From Kondoa malvinella (taxonomy: Eukaryota > Basidiomycota > Agaricostilbomycetes > Agaricostilbales > Kondoaceae), in NCBI GenBank assembly GCA_039545315.1, contig BCIM01000007.1, forward strand, positions 832,745-896,744: DNA of 64,000 bases. Direction: 5' to 3'. Under the pieces are notes generated by a model. It saw only the letters and a list, made by a program, of their open reading frames with translations, did no database searches and had not been told where the DNA came from. The position numbers and the translations under genes were made by a program. This document shows positions 16,700-25,853 of the stretch, one piece after another. The stretch's first letter is position 1. Each line of letters begins with the position of its first letter.

Positions 16700-18234
16700 A
16701 TGCCAGCTCTTCAACCTTCCGGATCCAAAATTCTCGTAACTGGCGCATCAGCCGTATGCTCTCGCTCCTGTATATGATTTGCACATGGCTGAGAGTGTGT
16801 GACAAGTATATCGGGACCCATGTCGTTCAAGAGTTGCTAGCCAGAGGCTTTACGGTCATTGGCACCACTCGCTCGAATGAAAAAGGCGATTATTTGAAGG
16901 ATCTATACAAAAGCGACAAGTTTAGCTATGTCATTGTTAAAGATTTGGAAGATGAGAACGCTTTCGATGAGCACGTCAAGGGCGTTGATGCTGTTGTGCA
17001 TATCGCATCTGTATGTCCTTCAACATTTTTTTAGTGTCACTGTGCTGATGTACTTTGTTAGCCTTTCCGTGAGTGTACTGTTCGACAAGAGAGAGTGTGG
17101 AGTGCTGACACTGTATTTGGTTGGACAGACTTCAAAATCGAGGACGTGAGCTATAACTTGTGTATCCTATACACCATGCCTGACTTGTCTTTCAGCCAGA
17201 AAAGGACTTGATCCGACCAGCAGGTCAGTCTTCGTAAAGTAGTAAAGCAGCATGTAACGAGTCTACAGTAATCGGCACAACCTCTTTGATGAACAGCGCC
17301 ATCAAGTACGGCACGTCGATCAAACGCATAGTTCTCACTTCCTCCTTCGCGTCGATCGTAAACCCACACGATTTCCCCTGGACGTATAAAGAAGATCAAT
17401 GGAACACGGAAAGTCCTCGAGTCTACTCTGAAAAGGGCAAGGATGCGCCAGGCGGTGACATTTACCGTACTTCCAAAGTTCGAGCAGAGAAAGCTGCTTG
17501 GGATTTATTGGAAAAGCACAAACCTGGCTTTGATCTAGTCACCATGTGTCCCCCTCTTGTTGTGCGTTATTCTATATCTTCTTGTGTGTACAAGCTCTGA
17601 GTCGATATGCACAGATTGGACCCCTGATTCATCAAGTTCCACAAGCAGACAGCCTCAACACTTCAGTAGCTATGCACAGAGCCTATTTGACCAATCAGAA
17701 AAAGGTCGAGGAGCTTCAAGGCTTGTGAGAGGGACACTCTTTTTACGCGAGGACTCAGCTGAAATAAAACGCAGTGCCGGTTTCCAAGTGGATGTTCGTG
17801 ATTTAGCTTATGCGCATGTTGAATCCCTCGTGCGCGAAGAAGCGGGCAACAAGCGATTCGGTATCTCGAATGGTATTTCCTCTCCCATTCCACAACTGCT
17901 TAAAGAGCTGATATTCGGTACCTTTCTCAGGCGCATACTCGTTCCAAGACTGCCTCGACATCCTTCATTCCACCTCCGACCAAGATGTCAAAGCCGTATT
18001 GAAGAAGTATTACCCAGATATGCCCGTAGGCAAGACTGGTTCTTCAAAAGAAGTCAACATGAATTCGTTCGATTGCACGAGGAGTAAAGAAGTCTTGGGA
18101 GTTACATACCGTGATCTGAGGTATGTCATGGAGCTTGAAAGAAGACCAAAGCTGATGTGCCAATGAACAGGACTACGATCGAGGATCAGACAAAGAGCTT
18201 GGCTAAGCGGGAAGATGGTTGGGCTCAAGCTTGA
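16700..18234 (+). CDS. NAD(P)-dependent reductase, GRE2/dihydroflavonol reductase family
   Basis: Short-chain (extended SDR) reductase of the methylglyoxal/3-methylbutanal reductase group, acting on small aldehydes and ketones in the cytosol. The first exon carries ILVTGASA, joined across an intron to YIGTHVVQELLARGFTV, giving the GxxGxxG-type Rossmann loop. VDAVVHIAS is followed by a 7-nt exon (17062-17068), a 17-nt exon (17129-17145) and a 28-nt exon (17196-17223) that together give PFHFKIEDPEKDLIRPA. The catalytic part is LTSSFASIV and YRTSKVRAEKAAW (YxxxK). The distal part reads QVDVRDLAYAHVESL, KRFGISNG, then YSFQDCLDILHS. Eight or more introns, all with matching phase. Substrate cannot be told from sequence. 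Confidence 0.85.
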
Positions 18235-18302
18235 TGGAACTACAAGTGTTATACATTGCATAGATCGTCAAAGATATATGTACATTGCGAGTCGAAGGGA
18301 GA

Positions 18303-19260
18303 CTAGCCGACGAGTGCAAGCAGATTGAGCGAGTTGTTCTGCACTGAAGGCAGGATGTCCGCTTTAACGTATTCTACCACGTCCTGTACGATATATCAGC
18401 ATGAAGCCGAGCAGAAGCAGAAGAGTTGGACCTTGAGAAAAGTACCGCTCGTAGCTCCTCGATCAAGCGGATATGGTCTTTCCCCATTCTATCACATCAT
18501 CGAGTCGGTACACTACAGGTAGTAGACTAGATTGATGACTGACCAAATCCACTATCCTACCGTTGATGGGGACCAATGCAACATAATGATTCCTCACCGG
18601 CTCTGAGGGAACAGCCGAATCGCCCTGTAACGCTAATGCAGTATGCGTGCTAGCTATTTCAGCATGTTGTTTGAGCTTTGCTGAACGGGCGTAGAGATCA
18701 TCTTCTAGTTGTTCATAAGCAGGTGAAGCAACAAGGAGGAATATCGACAGTACTTTTCGTGTCTGCATAGAACTCTGCGAGAGGGGAAGAAGGCTCGAGT
18801 GGTGCTAAAGTATTACCAAAGACATGTAACAGCGCCATAGTGCCGCAGATTTGGTAGAACTGTTATTGAAGGCCAGTAATATAAGTCGCCGAAAGAACAT
18901 GAGCAAGCAGCCGACGGACCTCTTGCTTGCAGTGCCATACTGAAGCATCCGTAGACCTATGTTGCTCATTCTCCTTGTCTCGATACGCACGACTGCACTG
19001 CTCCGCTGATGGGTGATAGTTCATAACGACAGCTTTGACATCATGAAAGGCTGCTAGGACTTGTTCATCGAGCGAGTAGACGTCTTGCCAGTGCCAAGTG
19101 TCTTTCTTGAGACCTAGAGAGGCAGACCATTCATCAAAGATCTGGAGAGCATGACTTCGTCAGCAGCTGCTCGAGGGTGATCAGCTTGGGCCCATACAGC
19201 TGGATTCGCTTCGAGAGGTATATCTTTCCAAGCTGAGTGCAGATCTTGGTGGAGATCCAT
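18303..19260 (-). CDS. YUH1: Ubiquitin C-terminal hydrolase, UCH (C12) family
   Basis: Cysteine protease that trims small adducts from the C-terminus of ubiquitin. Start MDLHQDLHSAWKDIPLEANP contains the family opening 'PLEANP'. After a short intron (donor in GCT|GTATGG) the next exon reads IFDEWSASLGLKKDTWHWQD followed by VYSLDEQVLAAF, like the UCH-L3 'FVDVYGMDPELL' region. The active-site segment is ICGTMALLHVFGN (Cys at about 18840, RC of gccgcag...), and the catalytic His lies in NHYVALVPINGRIVDL, where the Asp follows. C-terminus DILPSVQNNSLNLLALVG. Length and motif order fit yeast Yuh1/UCH-L3; the gene symbol is by family, not proven orthology. Five or so introns; edges approximate. Confidence 0.82.
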
Positions 19261-19415
19261 ATTCTTGCAGGCAGGCAGTGTCGTGGAGTATAGACAGCCG
19301 ACTGAACATCGCCTCACTTGCATCTTTCAAGTTTGACCTTGGCTCTCTCTCTGTCGACCACCCAGAACGCGTTTCCAATACCAGAGTTGTCTATTTGCGA
19401 GGCATACAGAGAGAA

Positions 19416-21654
19416 ATGCCGTTCTTCAAAGCAGCAACACCTGGTCAGTCGACAACAATTGGTAGAGAAATTGAACTTACCCGCCTCGTTTGCGTCTCAA
19501 AGGCACTCTGCTCGTGTTGGCTGGTACTGTGCTTATGGTCCTCGTAACACTGTCTTCGCCTATCATCAAATCCATCTATCTCCTCGAAGCGAACTTTAGC
19601 GGCAGCGGAGGTGGGACATCATTAGCTGGAAACGTGCATTTAGGTGTGCTAGGCTATTGCTCTGGTGATCAGTGTATCTCACCTACGCTTGGATATGAGC
19701 TTGGTGCGTTTCTATCGTTTCAGCCACGTTATGGCTCGTGCTGATATCGCTGGGCGCAGATCCGAATGATCTATTGGGAGTCGCTAGCGAGTGCGTCACA
19801 TCCACTTTATCGTGGAGTATCTGCTGATGACGATGCCTAGCTTTATTGATCTGCCCAAGTGAGTTCGAAACAAGCAAAGGGAGGCATTTCTAACGCGGCA
19901 TTCAGCAACCTCATACGATGGCTCACCTACGTCCTGGTCTTGCATCCAGTCGGCGCTGGTCTCGGCCTCATCGCACTGCTCTGCGGTCTTCTGGGACACA
20001 TTCGAGAATTCTCCATCGTCCTCTCACTCAGCGCTACCTGGCTCGCCTCACTCGCAGGCACCATCACCCTCATCGCCTTCATCTTTGACATGGTCGTCTT
20101 TACTCTCGTTAAGAATCGAATCAATGATGCTGCTCAATCTTCCGGCGGTGTAACAGTCGATACAGCTGCCTCGTATGGTAACGCATTGTGGATGACTTTG
20201 GCCGCTTTCATTCTCTTTACAATGTCTGGTTGTTGTTTCAAATTTGGTCGACGTGTAGCGAGAGAACGCAAAGCCGATCGATCAGAGGATAAGAAACCAA
20301 ATTTGGACCCATATTATGCCAATCAAGCTCGTCTCGATGCAGAGAAAGCGGAAGAAGAACGATTGGCTGATCGTGGGCAATATAGGAATAGGAACGAGAG
20401 GGGCTTGCCGAGTTTTGCGGAAAACATGGATACATCCCGGGAAGAGCAGATTCCGCTTAGGAGCTATGAGGATAACTCGGCGTATGCGGACCCTTATGCG
20501 GATCAGGTGCCTGGTGTCGGTGTCGGGTATGGAAGAAGGGCACAGCCGTCTAGAAGAAGCACGGGCAACACGAGTGAAGATCAGTATCAGAATACTGGCT
20601 ATCGCACGGACCATGAAGCCATGCCTAGCCATACTGTGAGTTGGCATAGCATCTAGTCAGCTTTTGCTGATAGTTGTCAACCCACTTTCAGGAATCCTTT
20701 ACTTCAATGAACCCATATGGCCAACAAGGCAACCAGAATCTCATGCCAGGTGGCTATCAGTCGTCTACCACACCAGTCCCCTATCTTCCCACTAGTTCAT
20801 CTTTCCAGCGATCTACTACACCAGTGCAAAGTGGAATGCCTTATCAGTCATCAGCGACGCCTTATCGGCCTGTAGATGCTTCATATCAAAATGCGCCTTA
20901 TCAACCATCTACTACGCCATATCAGTCTTCCAGTACTCCTTATCAGCCCTCGAGCACTCCATACCAGCCCTCTCGTACACCTCATCAGCAGTCTAGTGTC
21001 CCCTATCAGCCCACTAGCACACCTGCTCCTTACGTCCCTGCTCCAGCTCCAGCAGCATACGCAGCGTACAATCAAGTCAACGATTCACCTCCTCGGGCAA
21101 GGACATACGGCTTAGGTCAAGGACAGCAATCTTACGATGCGCCTCGTGGTACTGCGCCGTATCAAACTGGATCTCGCGCTATACCCTATTCTGATCCAAC
21201 GTATGACTATGACCAGCCTTCTTATGTTAATCAACAAGACAACTCGTACGGAAATAGCAGCTACCAGACCGCGCCGCAGGGCAACAGCTATCGAAACGAA
21301 CCTGAAAGCTATGACAACCCGCCTAGTTCATCAGCTTATGGAGGCATGGACGAGCCAGCGCAAGATTACGAAAACCCTTACTATCATTCGGCGAACGAAG
21401 CAACGGATCTCAGTCGGAATGCGTCTATAGGCACTGCTCTACCGAGGTATCAATCTGAAGCAGATAGCCACGCGCTACCTATGCCTGGATCAGCGACTGA
21501 TCAGACTCAGCTTGGTTATGGACATTCGACAGAAACGCCAATGCGAGGAGGAAGGCAAAGGAGTCTGTCACCTCGCGGACCAAGGCAGATGAGCAGTAGT
21601 TTCGGACAAGCGACGGCTACGAATCAGAGCCAGCAGTATGAAAGTCGGTACTAA
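19416..21654 (+). CDS. RIM9: pH-response membrane protein RIM9/PalI (SUR7/PalI family)
   Basis: Plasma-membrane helper of the Rim21/PalH ambient-pH sensor complex. The first exon MPFFKAATPG joins after an intron to TLLVLAGTVLMVLVTLSSPI, the hallmark PalI N-terminus and first membrane helix. The extracellular loop contains GVLGYCSGDQC, the SUR7/PalI Cys motif. Three small exons follow (31 nt at 19760-19790; 18 nt at 19841-19858), then helices LRWLTYVLVLHPVGAGLGLI-like, SATWLASLAGTITLIAFI and NALWMTLAAFILFTMSGCC. The long cytosolic tail is acidic/basic and then dominated by degenerate 7-9 residue repeats of YQPSSTP type (about 20820-21030) and Tyr/Gln/Pro-rich sequence. Stop TAA 21652-21654. 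Its last 23 bp and 3' flank are duplicated at 25678. Confidence 0.88.
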
Positions 21655-21777
21655 GAAGGAGGACATGGACCTTTGAGTGTAAATGTGTACTAATACCGAA
21701 TTGTACTGGTCGAAGAGTAATTGTATATGTTCAGGTCAACCCGTGCATAAATAAGCCTCCTTGATATCTCTATGTAT
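21632..21777 (+). repeat. Direct repeat copy A: RIM9 3' end and downstream flank
   Basis: A 146-bp segment covering the last codons of RIM9 and 123 bp beyond. Copy B at 25678-25823 has the same length and orientation with 11 mismatches by my count (about 92% identity) and no gaps. This is the source copy because here it continues a normal reading frame. Confidence 0.9.
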
Positions 21778-21839
21778 GAGTTCCCGACTGCGACGCCATA
21801 TCTGCTCTTACCTTTGTTGTTTACCAACAACAAACAAAG

Positions 21840-22798
21840 ATGTCCGTAGCGTTGCCTACATTGTCTACTGGCGCTCTTGCCCACATAACCATGCCTGCGG
21901 CCCCTCGAAACCCTCCTCGCGACGCCGACATGGTTGCTGCGTCTATCTTGATTGAAAATGTTGGTCAATCAATGAGTCTGTTTTCTTTCTCCCGTTGGCG
22001 AGACTGTCTTCCGCAGGCATGACTGAATATTGCAACAGAGCGCGACATGGGATGCTCTCGGGTTGACCTGACGAAAGCGGAAGGCTACTACGCTGCCCTG
22101 CACTACCAAACTTTTGGTTCGCTGAACACCTCCCTGCACCTATACTTTACTCATCATCACATCTTAGCTGCATCACAGCCTGTAGCAGCTGCACCGGCAT
22201 GGTTTGCACCCGCAATGGCCGCTGCACTCGCTTCCTTGAAGCAGGATGTCGCACAAGTAATGCAGGAGGTCGCACAAGTAAAGCAGGAGGTCGCACAAGT
22301 AAAGCAGGATGTCGCAGAAGTGAAGCAGGAGGTCGCACAAGTAAAGCAGGAGGTCGCACAAGTAAAGCAGGATGTCGCAGAAGTGAAGCAGGAGGTCGCA
22401 CAAGTGAAGCAGGCGGTCAACCGAATTGATGCACGTACAGCAGGGGTCAGTCATCCGCTTTGCCGCTCTTGCCTTCGTGACACATACTACAGCTCGTGAA
22501 CTGGACAAGGGATGATGGCAATTTGGCCAACTACGAACAAATCCCTACCTTGACTGGCGCACTGCCGACTGAAGTCGTGCCTGTACGTCGAACAGCTCTG
22601 GTACACGCATCCATAGCTCATGTTCACCGCTTTTAGTCTTTGCAGAATTTGCGCACCAGGGCTCAAATCAACCGTTTGACCAAGGCACAATGCACTGCAT
22701 TGCTTGTGGCATGGGGTCGTCCGACATTACCTGATACTGCCAATGTGAACGCATATCGTAAAGCGGTGTTGGAGGTCGTAGGCTGCCCGGCACATTAA
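21840..22798 (+). CDS. Mug135-like protein with heptad coiled coil
   Basis: Exons inferred by phase: 21840 to about 21962 (ends ...DADMVAASILIENV), from about 22039 (ERDMGCSRVDLTKAEGYYAA), from about 22170 (AASQPVAAAPAW...), about 22495 and about 22637. The N-terminal part resembles the 'PP..D...A..L' opening of basidiomycete Mug135-like proteins. The centre is a perfect heptad coiled coil KQ(D/E)VA(Q/E)V repeated about 8.5 times. The C-terminal part (LANYEQIPTLTGALPTEVVP, then LQNLRTRAQINRLTKAQC, then NVNAYRKAVLEVVGC) follows the Mug135 C-terminal layout of '...vP..tG..P....LP.L...i..Lt......L..yg......N...r..v...iG'. Function of the family is unknown; in fission yeast the founding gene is meiotically upregulated. 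It sits inside the island bounded by the RIM9-tail repeats. Confidence 0.6.
22239..22418 (+). repeat. 21-bp tandem repeat coding heptads, with 63-bp higher order
   Basis: About 8.5 copies of a 21-bp unit (gtcgcacaagtaaagcaggag and variants), coding KQ(D/E)VA(Q/E)V. Units recur in the order QEVAQV, QEVAQV, QDVAEV, so the larger period is 63 bp, present about 2.5 times. The uniformity points to recent expansion by slippage or unequal exchange. Confidence 0.9.
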
Positions 22799-23721
22799 AC
22801 TATGATCCATTTATGATACCTTGCATGATAATACTTCGAAGGACCAGAGTGTAGCAGAGAAAATCGCCGGCCGTGCGTGCTTATCTACTAAGACCTGGAT
22901 CAAAGCAATGACTGGAACATTTCCACGGCGAGACTTGATCGAAGAGCCATTAACACAGAGACAGCAACAATGCCGGTCTACATCTGTGAAACCAGATCGA
23001 AGGTGCTACGGTATTATCTTGATCCGTATTTGCGCGCTGACTTCGACAGCTCGCCAAGATATCTGATTCGACACCTTTTCTGCCGGTCTCAGGAAACCGC
23101 ACGATGATAAACGAGCATGTCGTCAAGCAGATCTTGTCGTATGGTCCGAGGAGCTCGTTACAGCATCGTTAGTCTGCTGCGTCGCTTGCCTACGGTCTGA
23201 CACGGTTGTTATATTCGGCAAGCTGGACCATTGCGTATTCGATCATGCGAGACGTCTCGTCAAGTTCCGTATGAAGCTTAGATCTCTACACGAGGAGCAG
23301 CAATTGGTAATGGCGATCTTCCAGCAGCTGTTTCCGCTAGGATTAGGAAGCGAAGAACTTCAAGAAGGATATACTTACTTCTTGGCCGAGCACAGGACAC
23401 TGAAGCAAGGTATACTTATTTTGGTGAGACTTGACGGAGCTGATCATTGCGTAGATTATCCGAGAAGATACTCTTACGAGATTGGTTCCAGCGTTTCGGC
23501 CTGAGCACAAAGAGTAAGAGGTATAGATGGTACCTGTGTGCCAGTATAGAGGCTGGTCAAGAAAGTGCAAGCTTGAGATACCATTGGCCAGGAATATCGC
23601 AGGTCATCGTTCAGGTCATTGCTCAGATCGTTCAGAGTCCAGGCGATTGGGTGACTTCCTTCAGCGCCGCTCAAGTTATAGACATCAAGACCTTCGGAAT
23701 GGGCGTCCTTCCAGTCGTCTC

Positions 23722-23762
23722 GGTAGCAGGACAACAAGAAGAAGTCAGAGCAAGAATGAGTA
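23722..23762 (+). repeat. Left arm of a perfect 41-bp inverted repeat
   Basis: Begins ggtagcaggacaacaagaag and is the exact reverse complement of 24810-24850. The arms bound 1129 bp. No clear target-site duplication is seen outside them (left flank ends cgtctc, right flank begins attctt). Confidence 0.9.
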
Positions 23763-24637
23763 TGAGATGGAAGGTGACTTCTGTTCGTCAGCAGCACGAA
23801 CAGATATTCGGCGCATGACCAATCAGCACAGTCAGCAGGGTTCAGGCATAGGAATGCTACGACATACCATGATAATCCTTCGCCCTGAGTTCCCTGGCGT
23901 CTGTCATCCATCCATCCAGACCCTTTTCCATCATCAAAGAATGACGCGCATGCCCACATCTCTTGCCTGTCCCACAGTCTGAGGTACTCACTGTCCATGT
24001 CTGCTTTCTATGCTTGCAAGATCACTGGACATTCGCACACGCTTTATGAAAATTCTTGCAGTTGATGATTGACTGATATACACAGCGGAGTCGCCTCAAT
24101 CGGAGGCACGAGCAGTGGCTCATTCTTGATGTCCTTTACAGCCTGAGAGGCTTCGAGCCGCTCCGAAGCGCGACATCATGCTTTACTCCCGCCAAGCTGA
24201 TCTCTGACATGTGCTGCGAGTAGAAGTTGCTCTTGATACAGATATCATTGAGAGGCAGCCACTGGCATATCATCAAGTATCACAGCCGGAAGAATGATGT
24301 CGTATTTTTCTTCAAATGCGATGTCCTAGCTATCGGAGGAATTGCAGAACGCCTTGCGACAGTGATGATAGGAAAATAGAAATCAATACCGGTGCTTGGC
24401 TCGAGTTCGTCAAGGTTGGGTCTTCTCATGCGCAACGACCTGAAAGCGTGGGCAAGGCTCCTTTCGAGAATGCTTCATCTAGATGCCTGCTAGGCCGGCA
24501 TGCGTCGTCCAAGAGAAACGGTAGCGTGGGAAGCCAGCGGGTGTCATGCAGCAAGAAAGTTTGCCAGCAATTTTGAGCAATTCATTATGTCGAAGGCGTG
24601 CTCCCCCGCGGAAGACGAGCTGTTTCTGGTCAAAAAC

Positions 24638-24681
24638 TCTTCTGCGCAAAAGGGAGCAGTCTTCTGCGCAAAAGGGAGCAG
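24638..24681 (+). repeat. Tandem pair of a 22-bp unit
   Basis: Two identical adjacent copies of a 22-bp unit beginning tcttctgcgcaaaagggagc. Lies between the arms of the 41-bp inverted repeat. Confidence 0.85.
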
Positions 24682-24809
24682 CTTCAGTCGCTGGAGTGTT
24701 GCCGCCTGATCGCTCGAATGCTCGAAACAGGCAATTGCAACCCCATCTGCTCAGCCTGGTCCTCAGGTCACCTGATAAAAGTGACGGTCTTCGTGTGGAC
24801 TCGCTGTAC

Positions 24810-24850
24810 TACTCATTCTTGCTCTGACTTCTTCTTGTTGTCCTGCTACC
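24810..24850 (-). repeat. Right arm of the perfect 41-bp inverted repeat
   Basis: Reverse complement of 23722-23762 over all 41 positions. Directly followed by a ttcttcttcttc-type pyrimidine run and then the start of the orphan gene at 24924. Confidence 0.9.
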
Positions 24851-24923
24851 ATTCTTCTTCTTCTACTACAACGTCAATAACAAATTCGGAGTAGTACCAT
24901 CAATCTTCCTTATCCAATCCAGT

Positions 24924-25722
24924 ATGATATCCTCGACTCCATTCAACCCCTCCGCTCCAGTTGACTTCGGTCAAATCGAGCAGGATTACACGAAGCTACA
25001 CGATAGCCTCAAAGCTTTATGCGGCGATGAATCTGGTCTGCTCGCCTACCTGAATGGCCTACTTGCTGGCAAAAAGACTTTGCCCGATTCGTTCAAAGAT
25101 CTGAAGGCAACAACGACGGAAACCAAGCAGACCGATGCGAGCCTCCGTATGGTAAGCCGCCATGTGTTCTAGGCGCTTTGGCGTAGACTGATATCTTGCG
25201 AAAGTTAATGCACTGCCTCGGCGTGGTCATTCAAGACAGCAAACCTTTTCAGAAGACCGAAACAATCAAAGAGCATCCGCAGCACGCCGCGCGGCTGATC
25301 GCCAATGTATGTGCCTATCTCTTCCGGTCACTCTGGTGGGTATTCACAATACAATATCAGATGTTTCGGGTCAAAAGGGCTGCTGAGCTGGTGAGCTTTA
25401 CCCTGATCTTTCACTGCCGATGCCACTGACTCCTTTGCAGGTTGGAGAACATTGCGATTCACTTCTGGCCGATGCGGCTGTCAAGGGGCGACTCCGCCAG
25501 GACCTGATCACCTTGAAGGAGCAAGTCGCTGACGTAGGTTTGCGTACCAATTTGGTCCCACCTAAATACGACATTATAGAAGACATCCCCGAATCCTGCG
25601 GCTCAAGAATGTATAGTGTCAAGGCGGTTCCAGCCAATACGGATTGCCAGCAAGTCTGGGCCGGAAAAGGAACGACCAGCAGTATGAGAGTCGGTACTAA
25701 AAGGGAGGACATGGACCTTTGA
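24924..25722 (+). CDS. Orphan protein whose C-terminus lies in copied RIM9 sequence
   Basis: No family recognised. The first exon encodes a helical segment (FGQIEQDYTKLHDSLKALCG...). Introns with consistent phase (from about 25150, 25310 and 25391) join LMHCLGVVIQDSKPFQKTET, MFRVKRAAEL and VGEHCDSLLADAAVKGRLRQ and so on, giving a mostly helical protein of about 195 residues. The last 15 codons and the stop are supplied by the 146-bp duplicate of the RIM9 3' end, read in a different frame from RIM9 (SMRVGTKREDMDL). So the present C-terminus is a product of that rearrangement. Whether the gene was longer before, or is expressed now, cannot be told. Confidence 0.5.
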
Positions 25723-25823
25723 GTGTAAATTTGTACTGATATCGAATTGTACTGGTCGAAGAGCAATTGTATATGTTCAGGTCAACCCGTTCATGAAAAA
25801 GCCTACTTGATATCTCTATGTAT
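25678..25823 (+). repeat. Direct repeat copy B of the RIM9 3' end
   Basis: Copy of 21632-21777, same length, about 92% identical. It lies between the orphan gene ending at 25722 and the MFS gene stop at 25854, marking the right edge of the first island. Confidence 0.9.
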
Positions 25824-25853
25824 AACAGCATCCCAGCCTGGAGCAAAAGAGTC

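Larger units (their letters stand above)
22799..24923. other. Unresolved 2.1-kb stretch inside the first island
   Basis: No gene could be assigned. On the plus strand there are open pieces: ATG at 22970 (MPVYICETRSKVLRYYLDPY...), a second piece near 23100-23290 (WSEELVTASLVCCVACLRSD, then TVVIFGKLDHCVFDHARRLV) and one near 23447-23818 (LRYHWPGISQVIVQVIAQIV). They could be exons of one gene but I cannot join them. A 174-codon frame runs opposite at 23474-23998. Neither strand shows a known family. The stretch also contains the 41-bp inverted repeat and a 22-bp tandem pair described separately. Confidence 0.4.

Noticed and set aside
22147..22420. Repeat-coded minus-strand frames opposite the heptad array
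   Set aside because: They arise because the 21-bp repeat has no stops on any frame; only the plus-strand frame makes a sensible coiled coil within a larger gene.
23474..23998. 174-codon minus-strand open frame in the first island
   Set aside because: Competing frames on the other strand are equally long, it crosses an arm of the inverted repeat, and no family is recognised.
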